The notes: generated by a model from the sequence alone, not told the origin. DNA of 64,000 nt from Erwinia pyri (GCF_030758455.1 NZ_CP132353.1:1736001-1800000); one strand, 5' to 3'. Shown: positions 25,534-34,764, counted from the first letter of the stretch. Made by a program: numbers and translations.

Positions 25534-26371
25534 ACTCAGCGGTTACAACCCCGGCTACCTTGATGAACAAAGCAAACGCACCATCCGCAGGGCGATCCTC
25601 AAAGCGGTGGCTATTCCGGGTTACCAGGTGCCGTTTGGCGGCCGTGAAATGCCGATGCCATACGGCTGGGGAACCGGGGGTATCCAGCTCACCGCCAGCG
25701 TGATTGGCGAGCATGACGTGCTGAAAGTGATCGATCAGGGCGCGGATGACACCACCAACGCCGTTTCCATCCGGCGGTTCTTCCAGCGCGTAAGCGGTGC
25801 GGCCATCACCGAGCGCACGGTCGATGCCACGCTGATCCAGACGCGTCACCGCATTCCGGAAACGCCGCTGACCGAGGATCAGATCCTGATTTTCCAGGTG
25901 CCGATCCCGGAGCCGCTGCGCTTTATCGAGCCGCGCGAGACCGAAACCCGCACCATGCATGCGCTGGAGGAGTACGGCATCATGCAGGTGAAACTGTATG
26001 AAGATATTGCCCGTTATGGCCATATCGCCACCACCTACGCCTACCCGGTAAAGGTCAACGATCGCTACGTGATGGATCCGTCGCCCATCCCGAAATTCGA
26101 TAACCCCAAGATGAATATGATGCCAGCGCTGCAGCTGTTTGGCGCCGGACGCGAAAAGCGCATCTATGCCTTACCGCCTTATACCAAAGTGGAAAGCCTG
26201 GATTTTGACGATCATCCGTTCACCGTGCAGAAGTGGTCCGAGCCATGCGCGCTTTGCGGCTCCCGCCACAGCTATCTGGATGAGGTGGTGCTGGACGACC
26301 AGGGCACCCGGCTGTTTGTCTGCTCCGATACCGATTACTGCCATCAGCAACAAGAGGCGCAACAAGCATGA
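25526..26371 (+). CDS. phnJ: C-P lyase radical SAM subunit PhnJ
   Basis: PhnJ cleaves the C-P bond of ribosyl phosphonate phosphate by radical SAM chemistry. The protein is 281 residues, exactly the E. coli length, if it starts at the GTG that overlaps the end of phnI by eight bases. This start aligns with the E. coli N-terminus and is preferred over an upstream ATG inside phnI. The cluster and catalytic cysteines are present: Cys241 and Cys244 in EPCALCGS, Cys266 in LFVCSDT and Cys272 in DYCHQQ. The GWGTGGIQLTASVIGE stretch is also conserved. phnK starts in an ATGA overlap. Confidence 0.95.
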   Translation: MTELSGYNPGYLDEQSKRTIRRAILKAVAIPGYQVPFGGREMPMPYGWGTGGIQLTASVIGEHDVLKVIDQGADDTTNAVSIRRFFQRVSGAAITERTVDATLIQTRHRIPETPLTEDQILIFQVPIPEPLRFIEPRETETRTMHALEEYGIMQVKLYEDIARYGHIATTYAYPVKVNDRYVMDPSPIPKFDNPKMNMMPALQLFGAGREKRIYALPPYTKVESLDFDDHPFTVQKWSEPCALCGSRHSYLDEVVLDDQGTRLFVCSDTDYCHQQQEAQQA

Positions 26372-27129
26372 TCAGCGAACAACCGCTGCTGGCGGTCAAC
26401 CAGCTAACGCATCTCTATGCGCCGGGCAAAGGCTTCAGCGACGTCTCGTTTGAACTCTTTCCGGGCGAGGTGCTGGGCATCGTCGGCGAGTCCGGCTCGG
26501 GCAAAACGACGCTGCTGAAGGCGCTGTCTGCCCGACTGGCGCCGCAGCAGGGCAACATTATTTATCAGGGTCAGGATCTCTACGCGCTGAGCGAAAGCGA
26601 TCGCCGTCGTCTGCTGCGCACCGAATGGGGCGTGGTGCATCAGTATCCGATGGACGGACTGCGCGCGCAGGTCTCTGCCGGCGGCAATATCGGCGAACGT
26701 CTGATGGCCGTGGGCGAGCGGCACTATGGCGACATCCGCGAGAAAGCGGGCCGCTGGCTGCAGGATGTGGAAATCCCGCTGTCGCGCATTGATGACCTGC
26801 CGGGCACCTTCTCCGGCGGCATGCAGCAGCGCCTGCAGATTGCCCGCAACCTGGTGACCCATCCCCGGCTGGTGTTTATGGATGAGCCGACCGGCGGGCT
26901 GGATGTGTCGGTACAGGCGCGCCTGCTCGATCTGCTGCGCAGCCTGGTTCGCGACCTGAACCTGGCCGTGGTGATTGTGACCCACGATCTGGGCGTGGCG
27001 CGTCTGCTGGCGCACCGCCTGCTGGTGATGAAGGAAGGGCAGGTGGTGGAGAGCGGGCTGACCGACCGGGTGCTGGACGATCCGCATCACCCCTATACCC
27101 AACTGCTGGTCTCATCAGTACTCGGCTGA
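26368..27129 (+). CDS. phnK: C-P lyase associated ABC-type ATPase PhnK
   Basis: The 253-residue ABC ATPase has Walker [10 protein letters not shown], signature FSGGMQQR, Walker [13 protein letters not shown] and switch His in VTHDLG. PhnK docks on the PhnGHIJ core rather than on a membrane permease and is needed for phosphonate use. Length and gene position match E. coli PhnK (252). It overlaps phnJ by four bases. A 31-base gap with AGGA precedes phnL. Confidence 0.95.
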   Translation: MISEQPLLAVNQLTHLYAPGKGFSDVSFELFPGEVLGIVGESGSGKTTLLKALSARLAPQQGNIIYQGQDLYALSESDRRRLLRTEWGVVHQYPMDGLRAQVSAGGNIGERLMAVGERHYGDIREKAGRWLQDVEIPLSRIDDLPGTFSGGMQQRLQIARNLVTHPRLVFMDEPTGGLDVSVQARLLDLLRSLVRDLNLAVVIVTHDLGVARLLAHRLLVMKEGQVVESGLTDRVLDDPHHPYTQLLVSSVLG

Positions 27130-27160
27130 GCATAAAGCCCAACCTAATCAGGAACTTGCC

Positions 27161-27862
27161 ATGAGTCTTCAACTGCGCGTCGAAAATTTGTCTAAAACCT
27201 TCGTGCTTCATAACCAGCATGGGGCCGAATTGCCGGTGCTTCAGCACGCCAGCCTGGAAGTCTCCGCCGGTGAGTGCGTGGTGCTGCATGGCCATTCGGG
27301 CAGCGGGAAATCCACGCTGCTGCGTTCGCTCTATGCCAACTATCTGCCGGACCAGGGGCATATCTGGGTTAAACACCAGCAGGAATGGGTTGATCTTGTC
27401 AATGCGCCCGCCCGACAGATTCTGGCGCTGCGGCGTGACACCATCGGCTGGGTCAGCCAGTTTCTGCGGGTGATCCCGCGAATTTCCACACTTGATGTGG
27501 TGGCCCAGCCGCTGCGCGAGCGCGGCGCGGAGCGGCAGGAGAGCGAGGAGCGGGCAAAATCGCTGCTCAGCCGCCTGAACGTGCCTTCCCGTCTGTGGGA
27601 TCTCGCCCCCTCGACCTTCTCCGGTGGTGAGCAGCAGAGGGTGAATATCGCCCGCGGCTTTATTGCAGACTATCCGGTGCTGCTGCTGGATGAGCCCACT
27701 GCCTCGCTGGACAGCGCCAACAGCGCCGCGGTGGTCAGCCTGATTGAACAGGCCCGAGATCGCGGCGCGGCTATCGTCGGCATCTTCCACGATAACGCCG
27801 TCCGGGACCGGATTGCTAACCGTCTTCATGTGATGAACCCCTTTGCTGAGAGCACCGTATGA
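27161..27862 (+). CDS. phnL: C-P lyase associated ABC-type ATPase PhnL
   Basis: This 233-residue ABC ATPase has Walker [10 protein letters not shown], signature FSGGEQQR, Walker [13 protein letters not shown] and the switch region IFHDN. PhnL works with PhnI, PhnG and PhnH in making 5-phospho-ribose-type phosphonate triphosphate from ATP. It is a little longer than E. coli PhnL (226). The start of phnM overlaps its stop in ATGA. Confidence 0.94.
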   Translation: MSLQLRVENLSKTFVLHNQHGAELPVLQHASLEVSAGECVVLHGHSGSGKSTLLRSLYANYLPDQGHIWVKHQQEWVDLVNAPARQILALRRDTIGWVSQFLRVIPRISTLDVVAQPLRERGAERQESEERAKSLLSRLNVPSRLWDLAPSTFSGGEQQRVNIARGFIADYPVLLLDEPTASLDSANSAAVVSLIEQARDRGAAIVGIFHDNAVRDRIANRLHVMNPFAESTV

Positions 27863-28995
27863 TCATCAATAACGTCAAACTGATTCTGGAAAATGAAGTG
27901 GTCAGCGGCTCGCTGGCGTGTGAGAACGGCGTGATCCGGGCCTTCTCCGATACCGCCAGCCAGCTGCCAGCGGCTATTGATGGTGAGGGCGGCTGGCTGA
28001 TGCCGGGAATGGTAGAGCTGCATACCGACAATCTTGATAAATTTTTCACGCCGCGCCCAAAAGTAGACTGGCCCGCGCACTCCGCCATGAGCAGCCACGA
28101 TGCGCTGATGGTCGCCAACGGTATTACCACGGTGCTGGATGCCATTGGGGTAGGCGACGTGCGGGACGGCGGGCATCGGCTGGATAATCTGGAGAAGATG
28201 ATCAATGCCATCCGCTACAGCGAGCAACACGGCCTGAACCGCGCCGAACATCGTCTGCATCTGCGCTGCGAGCTGCCGCATGACTCCACGCTGCCGCTGT
28301 TCGAGCAGCTGATGCATACGCCAGAGCTGTCGCTGGTCTCGCTGATGGACCACTCGCCGGGGCAGCGGCAGTACACCTCGCTGGAAAAGTACCGCGTTTA
28401 TTTCCAGGGCAAGTACAATCTTAACGATCTGGAGATGGATGAGTTTGAGTCGAGCCAGCTGCGCTTTGCCGAGCGCTGGTCGAAACCCAACCGCGAGGCG
28501 ATCTCAGCCTGGTGCCGTGAGTATCAGATCCCGCTGGCCAGCCATGACGACGCCACGCTGGCGCATGTGGAGGAGTCTAAGGCCGTTGGCAGCGTGATCG
28601 CGGAATTCCCCACCACGGAAGAGGCGGCAAGAGCTTCCCGCGAGCTGGGATTGCAGGTGCTGATGGGCGCACCGAATATTGTGCGCGGCGGTTCGCATTC
28701 GGGCAACGTGGCGGCGCACCAGCTCGCCGCGCTGGGCCTGCTGGATATTCTCTCTTCAGATTACTATCCCGCCAGCCTGCTGGATGCGGCGTTCCGTATC
28801 GCCAGCGACGAGAACAATGGCTATCAGCTCCCGGCGGCTGTCGCACTGGTTACCAGCAATCCTGCCCGCTCGATCGGCCTGACCGACCGCGGAGTGATAG
28901 CGGAGGGCAAGCGTGCGGATCTGGTGCTGGTGAATCACCATCAGGGGCAGGTCCACGTGCGCTCGACGTGGGCGAAAGGACGGGTCGTTTACTGA
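27859..28995 (+). CDS. phnM: Alpha-D-ribose 1-methylphosphonate 5-triphosphate diphosphatase PhnM
   Basis: The 378-residue amidohydrolase-superfamily enzyme is identical in length to E. coli PhnM. The metal-binding HxD-type motif appears in [17 protein letters not shown] near residue 50. Further ligands lie in ASHDDAT and the C-terminal [12 protein letters not shown]. It removes diphosphate from the ribosyl phosphonate triphosphate to give the PhnJ substrate. It is coupled to phnL (ATGA) and to phnN (TGATG). Confidence 0.95.
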   Translation: MIINNVKLILENEVVSGSLACENGVIRAFSDTASQLPAAIDGEGGWLMPGMVELHTDNLDKFFTPRPKVDWPAHSAMSSHDALMVANGITTVLDAIGVGDVRDGGHRLDNLEKMINAIRYSEQHGLNRAEHRLHLRCELPHDSTLPLFEQLMHTPELSLVSLMDHSPGQRQYTSLEKYRVYFQGKYNLNDLEMDEFESSQLRFAERWSKPNREAISAWCREYQIPLASHDDATLAHVEESKAVGSVIAEFPTTEEAARASRELGLQVLMGAPNIVRGGSHSGNVAAHQLAALGLLDILSSDYYPASLLDAAFRIASDENNGYQLPAAVALVTSNPARSIGLTDRGVIAEGKRADLVLVNHHQGQVHVRSTWAKGRVVY

Positions 28996-29582
28996 TGGCC
29001 AGGCTCATCTGGCTGATGGGCGCCTCCGGTTCAGGCAAGGACAGCCTGCTGGATGCGCTGCGCGAAGCGGCACCGGAAGGGGTGCTGGTGGCGCACCGCT
29101 ACATTACCCGGGCTGCTGACGCCGGGGGCGAAAATCATATCGCCCTCAGCGAGGCGGAGTTTCAGCGACGGCGCGCAAAAGGGCTGTTCGCGATTGACTG
29201 GCTGGCGCATCAGCAGGCCTATGCGCTGGGCATCGAAATCGACCTCTGGCTGGCGCAGGATCTTGACGTGGTGGTGAACGGGTCACGGCTGCACCTGCCA
29301 GCTGCTGAACAGCGTTACGGTACGCAGCTGCTGCCCGTGTGCCTGCAGGTGTCGCCCGGGGTGCTGGCTCAGCGTCTCCGGCAGCGCGGCAGGGAGGGGG
29401 AGGAGCAGATAGCGCAGCGCCTTCGCCGTGCCGCAGAAGGCCCGCCGTCTTCCTGCATGATGCTGAATAATGACGGCCCGCTGAGCCAGACGCTGAGCGA
29501 GTTTATGGCGCTGCTGGCAGAGCAGGCGTGTTCGCCAGCTCAAGCGTTTGCTGCTTCAGGTAGCCAGGCTGCGGGACGCTAA
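28995..29582 (+). CDS. phnN: Ribose 1,5-bisphosphate phosphokinase PhnN
   Basis: PhnN makes PRPP from ribose 1,5-bisphosphate, returning the ribose of the C-P lyase pathway to metabolism. The start that overlaps the phnM stop (TGATG) gives 195 residues, compared with 185 in E. coli. Walker A is GASGSGKDSLLDAL, followed by AHRYITRAADAGGENHIALS and VVVNGSRLHLP, all conserved. The C-terminal tail after EFMALLAEQ differs from E. coli. It lies inside an 86-bp tandem duplication whose second copy continues past the stop codon, so the present C-terminus is probably not the ancestral one. Confidence 0.92.
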   Translation: MARLIWLMGASGSGKDSLLDALREAAPEGVLVAHRYITRAADAGGENHIALSEAEFQRRRAKGLFAIDWLAHQQAYALGIEIDLWLAQDLDVVVNGSRLHLPAAEQRYGTQLLPVCLQVSPGVLAQRLRQRGREGEEQIAQRLRRAAEGPPSSCMMLNNDGPLSQTLSEFMALLAEQACSPAQAFAASGSQAAGR

Positions 29583-29660
29583 ACGAGTTTATAGCGCTGC
29601 TGGCAGAACAGGGCAGCTCGCCAGCTGAAGCGCTTGCTGACGCAAGGCGTGAAGCTGCTG
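29489..29660 (+). repeat. Diverged tandem duplication at the 3' end of phnN (two 86-bp units)
   Basis: Units 29489-29574 and 29575-29660 align without gaps. The first 65 or so bases are clearly similar, for example CGAGTTTATGGCGCTGCTGG against CGAGTTTATAGCGCTGCTGG. Read in the same codon phase, unit 1 encodes EFMALLAEQACSPAQAFA and ends GR-stop. Unit 2 encodes EFIALLAEQGSSPAEALA and also ends GR-stop. The 86-base period is not a multiple of three, so the phnN frame meets a stop at the junction and unit 2 is untranslated. It fills the phnN-phnP gap. Confidence 0.8.
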
Positions 29661-29728
29661 GCCGCTGAGCACTTTTGCAGCGCGGGCAGTTGAGCAATGA
29701 GCATTATGCTCCGGGAGAGGCTAACCTT

Positions 29729-30478
29729 ATGCAGTTTACTTTTTTGGGAACCGGTGACGTCCGCCAGGTGCCGGTTTTTGGCTGCGATTGCGCAGCCTGT
29801 CTGCGCGCCCGGCAGCACTCCGCGCGACGGCGCACGCCCACCAGCGCCTTAATCCGCCAGGGTGGCGAAACCACACTGCTGGATGCGGGGCAGTGCCATC
29901 TGGAGGAGCAGTTTGCGCCGGGCGAGCTGGACCGCATTTTTCTGACCCATTTTCATATGGACCATGTGCAGGGGCTTTTTGCGCTGCGCTGGGGGATGGG
30001 AGCCAAAATTCCGGTTTACTCTCCGCCCGACGAACAGGGATGTGACGATCTCTACCGGCATCCCGGTCTGCTCGCCTTTCAGCCTTTCCTGCGGCCTTTT
30101 GACCCGCTTCCCTGCGGCGATCTGCTGTTTACGCCGCTGCCGCTTATTCATTCGAAAATCACCTTCGGCTATCTGATTGAGCATCAGGGCGTGCGGCTGG
30201 CCTACCTTACCGATACCGTCGGGCTGCCAGAGGAGACGCTGAGCTGGCTTCAGCAGCGAAGGATCGATCACCTGGTTCTCGACTGTAGCTATGCTCCCAC
30301 CGACTCGCCGCCGCGCAACCACAATGACATCTCGCTGGCGCTGGCTTTACATCAGCAGCTTGCTCCTGCTCAAACCTGGCTGACACATATCGGTCATGAG
30401 GTGGATAACTGGCTGGCTGCCAATTCCTTGCCGCCAGGCGTAGCCGCAGCGTATGACGGCTTAACGCTGGAAATGTGA
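29729..30478 (+). CDS. phnP: Phosphoribosyl 1,2-cyclic phosphate phosphodiesterase PhnP
   Basis: This metallo-beta-lactamase-fold enzyme has 249 residues (252 in E. coli). It hydrolyses the cyclic ribose phosphate left after C-P cleavage to ribose 1,5-bisphosphate, the PhnN substrate. The N-terminus FTFLGTGDVRQVPVFGCDC carries the structural zinc cysteines with CAAC. The active-site histidines are in LTHFHMDHVQGLFAL, and further ligands lie in DCSYAP and LTHIGHEVD. The ATG at 29729 has GGGAGAGG upstream; the frame is open further left but unrelated. phnO, which precedes phnP in E. coli, is absent here. Confidence 0.94.
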   Translation: MQFTFLGTGDVRQVPVFGCDCAACLRARQHSARRRTPTSALIRQGGETTLLDAGQCHLEEQFAPGELDRIFLTHFHMDHVQGLFALRWGMGAKIPVYSPPDEQGCDDLYRHPGLLAFQPFLRPFDPLPCGDLLFTPLPLIHSKITFGYLIEHQGVRLAYLTDTVGLPEETLSWLQQRRIDHLVLDCSYAPTDSPPRNHNDISLALALHQQLAPAQTWLTHIGHEVDNWLAANSLPPGVAAAYDGLTLEM

Positions 30479-30496
30479 CAATGTCACTTTTTCCCT

Positions 30497-30536
30497 GCGT
30501 CATTTTTTCATCATCCCGTTGTCATTAAACCGTCAC
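30497..30536 (+). promoter_or_regulatory. Tandem Pho boxes upstream of phnC
   Basis: Four GTCA-type direct repeats fall at an exact 11-bp period: GCGTCAT, TCATCAT, TTGTCAT and CCGTCAC. The last two form a good PhoB box (TTGTCATTAAACCGTCAC, 30519-30536), close to the consensus CTGTCATAWAWCTGTCAY. The first two form a weaker box. PhoB activation under phosphate starvation of the phnCDE transporter genes, 60 bases downstream, is the expected consequence. Confidence 0.75.
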
Positions 30537-30595
30537 TGCGCTCGCCGTTAATAGGGCGCACAAGGCGTAACGCCTGACTCACTACGGGAAACACT

Positions 30596-31429
30596 ATGGC
30601 ACAGGCACTGTTAAAACCGGCCCCCGCTCCTGAGCTCAAGCCGCTGCGGTCAGCGCAGAAAAAAGTTCTGGCCGTAAGAGGCCTTGGCAAAGCGTACAAC
30701 GCGCAAAACCGCGTGTTGCAGGAGATTAATTTTGATTTGCACGCCGGGGAGTTGGTGGCCGTTGTCGGGCGTTCCGGCGCGGGGAAATCCACGCTGTTGC
30801 ATGTGCTGAATGGCACACTGCCTGCTACAGAGGGGGAGATCCTGAATTACCGCGAATCGGGTCAGCAGCAGAACATCGTTGAGCTGAATGCACGCCAGAT
30901 GCGCGAATGGCGTAGCGAGTGCGGCATGATTTTCCAGGACTTCTGCCTGGTTCCGCGTCTTGATGTGCTCACCAATGTTCTGCTTGGCCGTCTCAGTCAG
31001 ACTTCCACCCTGAAATCCTTTTTCAAAATCTTCCCGGATGCCGACCGCGCGCGGGCGATTGGCCTGCTGGAGTGGCTGAACATGCTGCCGCAGGCGCTGC
31101 AGCGTGCGGAAAACCTCTCGGGCGGACAGATGCAGCGCGTGGCGATCTGCCGGGCGCTGATGCAAAACCCAAAAATTCTGCTCGCCGATGAGCCTGTCGC
31201 CTCGCTCGATCCGAAAAATACCCGCCGCATTATGGATGTTCTGCGTCAGGTGAGCGACAACGGCATCAGCGTGATGGTCAACCTGCACTCGGTTGAACTG
31301 GTGAAAGAGTACTGTACCCGCGCCATTGGTATCGCCAAAGGGCGCATTGTGTTTGACGGACATCCGTCGCAGTTAACCGAAGAGCTTCTCCATACGCTGT
31401 ATGGCGAAGAGATGACGCAACTTAACTAA
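30596..31429 (+). CDS. phnC: Phosphonate ABC transporter ATPase PhnC
   Basis: The 277-residue importer ATPase has Walker [10 protein letters not shown], signature LSGGQMQR, Walker [13 protein letters not shown] and the Q-loop region [21 protein letters not shown] that marks PhnC. It is about 15 residues longer at the N-terminus than E. coli PhnC. It is the first gene of the transport unit, behind its own Pho boxes. In E. coli phnC instead opens the whole phn operon. Confidence 0.93.
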   Translation: MAQALLKPAPAPELKPLRSAQKKVLAVRGLGKAYNAQNRVLQEINFDLHAGELVAVVGRSGAGKSTLLHVLNGTLPATEGEILNYRESGQQQNIVELNARQMREWRSECGMIFQDFCLVPRLDVLTNVLLGRLSQTSTLKSFFKIFPDADRARAIGLLEWLNMLPQALQRAENLSGGQMQRVAICRALMQNPKILLADEPVASLDPKNTRRIMDVLRQVSDNGISVMVNLHSVELVKEYCTRAIGIAKGRIVFDGHPSQLTEELLHTLYGEEMTQLN

Positions 31430-31450
31430 GATCTTTTTTGGGACCCGGCA

Positions 31451-32377
31451 ATGAAAAAATTATTATTAACCTCCCTCCTGGCAAGCGTAGTGGCATCAGG
31501 TTTTGCTCAGGCAGCCACGCCAAAGGAACTGAACTTAGGCATTTTGGGTGGTCAGAACGCCACGCAGCAGATCGGTGATAACCAGTGCGTAAAGGATTTC
31601 TTCGATAAAGAGCTGGGGACGGATACTAAATTACGTAACTCTTCCGACTACTCCGGCGTGATTCAGGGGCTGCTGGGCGGCAAAGTGGATATGGTGCTGA
31701 GCATGTCTCCCTCTTCCTATGCCTCTGTCTATATTAAAGATCCCAAAGCGGTAGACGTTGTGGGAATTGCGGTTGACGATACTGATAAATCAAAAGGCTA
31801 CCACTCAGTGGTTATCGTGAAAGCCGACAGCCCCTATAAGAAGCTGTCAGATCTGAAAGGCAAATCTTTCGGTATGGCTGACCCTGACTCAACCTCAGGC
31901 TTCCTGATCCCCAACCAGACCTTCAAAAAAGAGTTTGGCGGCAGCGTGGATGACAAATACAACGGCTTCTTCTCCAGCGTGACCTTCTCCGGCGGCCATG
32001 AGCAGGACGTGTTAGGCGTGCTGAATGGTCAGTTTGAAGGTGCAGTGACCTGGGCTTCCATGGTCGGCGATTACAACACCGGCTACACCAGCGGGGCGTT
32101 TACCCGCATGATCCGCATGGATCACCCCGACCTGATGAAGCAGATTCGTATTATCTGGGAATCGCCGCTGATCCCTAACGGCCCGATCCTGGTAAGCAAC
32201 AAGCTGGATGCTGATTTCAAACCTAAGCTGGTCGCTGCCATCAAAAAGCTGGATACCGAGAACCACAGCTGCTTTATCAAAGCGATGGGCGGTACACAGC
32301 ATATTGGCCCGGCTACCGTGGCGGATTACCAGAACATCATTGATATGAAGCGTGAACTGACCAAGGGCGCGCGTTAA
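31451..32377 (+). CDS. phnD: Phosphonate-binding periplasmic protein PhnD
   Basis: This 308-residue periplasmic binding protein is shorter than the 338-residue E. coli PhnD. A Sec signal peptide is evident (KKLLLTSLLASVVASGFAQA, cleavage about residue 21). The family features LGILGGQNATQQ, the DYSGVIQGLLGGKVDM segment and GMADPDSTSGFLIP (ligand-contacting Ser/Thr region) are present. It captures phosphonates and related oxyanions for PhnE1E2. It lies 21 bases after phnC and is followed by a strong terminator hairpin before phnE1. Confidence 0.92.
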   Translation: MKKLLLTSLLASVVASGFAQAATPKELNLGILGGQNATQQIGDNQCVKDFFDKELGTDTKLRNSSDYSGVIQGLLGGKVDMVLSMSPSSYASVYIKDPKAVDVVGIAVDDTDKSKGYHSVVIVKADSPYKKLSDLKGKSFGMADPDSTSGFLIPNQTFKKEFGGSVDDKYNGFFSSVTFSGGHEQDVLGVLNGQFEGAVTWASMVGDYNTGYTSGAFTRMIRMDHPDLMKQIRIIWESPLIPNGPILVSNKLDADFKPKLVAAIKKLDTENHSCFIKAMGGTQHIGPATVADYQNIIDMKRELTKGAR

Positions 32378-32389
32378 GTTGCGGTCCGG

Positions 32390-32430
32390 GAGCGCCTGAT
32401 TCAGATCGCTGAGCAGGCGCTCTTTTTGTT
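32390..32430 (+). terminator. Intra-operon terminator between phnD and phnE1
   Basis: A perfect 9-bp stem (GAGCGCCTG / CAGGCGCTC) with a 15-base loop is followed by TTTTTGTTT, 12 bases after the phnD stop and about 20 bases before phnE1. It would let more binding protein than permease be made, a common arrangement in ABC importer operons. Confidence 0.85.
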
Positions 32431-32452
32431 TCAACTCTTAACCGGTTAACGT

Positions 32453-33322
32453 ATGCAAAACACTGAGTTTGAGCGCTATTATCAGCAAATTCGTGGCAGG
32501 CAGAAACGCGATACGGTTCTCTGGTCGCTGATCCTTCTGGCTCTCTTTCTGGCTTCCGGCAATGTCGCCGAATTCAGCCTCACCACCGTTCTGACGTCGC
32601 TGCCTCATTTCTTCGATTATCTTGGTGAAACGCTGCCAGTGCTGCACTGGAACCTGCTGTTTGCCGACGGGCATACCGAAGGCTCGCTGGCTTACTGGGG
32701 TTACCGGCTGCATATTCAGCTGCCGTTGATCTGGGAAACGCTCAATCTGGCGCTGGCGGCAACGCTGCTGTCGGTGGCTGCGGCGGTGATCCTTGCGTTT
32801 CTTGCCGCTGACAATACTCACTCCCCGGTCTGGCTGCGCTACGCCATCCGCACCGCTGTGGCCTTTTTACGCACCATGCCGGAACTGGCCTGGGCGGTGA
32901 TGTTTGTGATGGCCTTTGGTATCGGCGTGATACCGGGCTTTCTGGCGCTGGCGCTGCACACTATCGGCAGCCTGACCAAGCTGTTCTATGAAGCTATCGA
33001 GAGCGCTTCGGATAAGCCGGGGCGAGGGCTGGCCTCCTGTGGTGCTGGCCCCTTACAAAGAATGCGTTTTGCGCTCTGGCCACAGGTGAAGCCGGTGTTT
33101 CTCTCTTACAGCTTTATGCGTCTGGAAGTCAACTTCCGGCAGTCGACCATTCTTGGGCTGGTAGGGGCCGGCGGTATAGGTCAGGAGCTGATGACCAATA
33201 TCAAGTTGGATCGGTACGATCAGGTCAGTATGACGATGTTGCTGATTATCGTGGTGGTGTCGCTTCTGGATACTTTTTCCGGCCATCTGCGCCGCTGGGT
33301 TGTCGAGGGGAAAGCAGCATGA
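32453..33322 (+). CDS. phnE1: Phosphonate ABC transporter permease PhnE (first copy)
   Basis: The 289-residue integral membrane protein has the PhnE-type permease fold. Multiple hydrophobic helices are visible, and the EAA-like loop is seen as EAIESASDKPGRGLASCGAGP followed by VNFRQSTILGLVGAGGIGQEL. Phosphonate importers either use one PhnE as a homodimer or two paired PhnE proteins; here a second permease gene overlaps in an ATGA junction. Both are intact, unlike the frameshifted phnE of E. coli K-12. Confidence 0.92.
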   Translation: MQNTEFERYYQQIRGRQKRDTVLWSLILLALFLASGNVAEFSLTTVLTSLPHFFDYLGETLPVLHWNLLFADGHTEGSLAYWGYRLHIQLPLIWETLNLALAATLLSVAAAVILAFLAADNTHSPVWLRYAIRTAVAFLRTMPELAWAVMFVMAFGIGVIPGFLALALHTIGSLTKLFYEAIESASDKPGRGLASCGAGPLQRMRFALWPQVKPVFLSYSFMRLEVNFRQSTILGLVGAGGIGQELMTNIKLDRYDQVSMTMLLIIVVVSLLDTFSGHLRRWVVEGKAA

Positions 33323-34200
33323 TCGCCTTAGCCGGTTCTGACTCTTTAAACAGTATGAAAGCGAAGCACAGCGAGCTTTTCTCTGTGCAGCGTCGCTATT
33401 TGCGCCAGCTTGGCATTATCGCTGCCGCTGTGCTGCTTTATTACCTCTTCTTTTTTAATATGTTCGGCATTTCCTGGGCGCAGTTAGCCGCGGGCAGTGC
33501 GCAAATTGGCCGTTATTTTCTGCGGATGTTTGTCTGGCATGATGTGGCAAACTGGCCGTTTGCTTACTATTTCAGTCAAATTTTCATCACGCTGGCGATT
33601 GTCTTCGCTGGCACCATTACCGCCACGCTGGTTGCGTTACCGGTGTCGTTCCTGGCCGCACGTAACGTGATGTCATCCAGAGCGCTGCGCCCCGTGGCGC
33701 TGGTGGTACGCCGTCTGCTGGATATTCTTCGTGGCATCGATATGGCGATTTGGGGACTGATTTTTGTGCGAGCCGTGGGCATGGGGCCGCTGGCTGGTGT
33801 CCTGGCAATTGTGATGCAGGATGTGGGGCTGCTGGGCAAGCTTTATGCGGAGGGGCACGAGGCGGTAGAGCGTTCGCCTGGCAGGGGGCTGAATGCAGTG
33901 GGAGCTAATTCGCTGCAAAAGCATCGCTACGGCATTTTTACCCAATCTTTCCCGGCATTTCTGGCATTGAGTCTCTATCAGATTGAGTCCAACACCCGAT
34001 CGGCGGCAGTATTGGGTTTTGTCGGGGCAGGCGGCGTCGGCCTGGTCTATGCCGAGAATATGCGCTTATGGAACTGGGACGTAGTGATGTTTATTACCCT
34101 GATTCTGGTGATGATTGTGATGGCGATGGATATCGTCTCCGCAAAATTACGCAAGCGCTATATTACCGGCAAGGCGATCCCGCTGTTTGGTCAGGAGTAG
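33319..34200 (+). CDS. phnE2: Phosphonate ABC transporter permease PhnE (second copy)
   Basis: The 293-residue PhnE-family permease has the matching cytoplasmic loop (EGHEAVERSPGRGLNAVGAN) and ESNTRSAAVLGFVGAGGVGL. Its N-terminus is more polar than that of PhnE1. It probably forms the heterodimeric pore with PhnE1, driven by PhnC. It is the last gene of the phn locus. No terminator is evident; a kilobase of intergenic repeats follows immediately. Confidence 0.92.
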   Translation: MIALAGSDSLNSMKAKHSELFSVQRRYLRQLGIIAAAVLLYYLFFFNMFGISWAQLAAGSAQIGRYFLRMFVWHDVANWPFAYYFSQIFITLAIVFAGTITATLVALPVSFLAARNVMSSRALRPVALVVRRLLDILRGIDMAIWGLIFVRAVGMGPLAGVLAIVMQDVGLLGKLYAEGHEAVERSPGRGLNAVGANSLQKHRYGIFTQSFPAFLALSLYQIESNTRSAAVLGFVGAGGVGLVYAENMRLWNWDVVMFITLILVMIVMAMDIVSAKLRKRYITGKAIPLFGQE

Positions 34201-34367
34201 GGTGCGGTTAAAACGGGGGGCGGTGATTTGGCGTTGCCTGGGAGGTCCGGCGTTGCCTTTGATTTCAGCGCTTACACAGGTCAAAAACCGGCTGTGGTGC
34301 CCCTCAAAAATCCGGCGTTGTCGGTGAGTTCAGTGCTCGCACAGGTCAAAAACGGGCTCGGTGATTT

Positions 34368-34476
34368 GGCGTCACCCCGGAGCTCGTTATCCAGGACGCC
34401 GTGAATCCCTCCCTGGAGGCTTCGCTGCCGCATCCCTGCGGCAGAGACCTGGCTAACGAGCTCCAGGGCGCCACCC
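34368..34476. repeat. 109-bp intergenic repeat, copy A
   Basis: The outer arms GGAGCTCGTTATCCAGG and CCTGGCTAACGAGCTCC pair over almost their full length. The centre contains GCCGC-ATCCCT-GCGGC. Two more copies of the same length follow. The arm sequence differs from copy C but still pairs. Confidence 0.85.
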
Positions 34477-34593
34477 GTTAAATTCTGCGTCGTTGGTGGG
34501 GTTAGCGCTTACACAGGTCAAAACCGGCCGCGGTGATTTGGCACTACCCCTGAGTTTAGCGTTCAAACAGGTCAAAACCGGACGCGGAGAAAA

Positions 34594-34702
34594 GGCGTCA
34601 CCCCAGAGTGCCTTATCCGAGACGCCGTAAATACCTCCCTGTAGTCCTGGATGCCGCATCCCTGCGGCATACACTCGGCTAACGTGCTCTATGGCGCCAC
34701 CC
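34594..34702. repeat. 109-bp intergenic repeat, copy B
   Basis: It has the same length and layout as copy A: an outer imperfect stem with TTATCCGAG against CTCGGCTAA, and an inner hairpin ATGCCGC-ATCCCT-GCGGCAT. The left arm has drifted more than in the other copies. Confidence 0.85.
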
Positions 34703-34764
34703 AAAAATCCGGCGTTGTCGGTAAGTTCAGTACTCGCACAAGTCAAAACCGGGTACGGTGGCAA

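Noticed and set aside
32453..34200. phnE1 and phnE2 as one frameshifted gene
   Set aside because: Each encodes a complete permease of about 290 residues with its own conserved cytoplasmic loop, and the ATGA junction is normal coupling.
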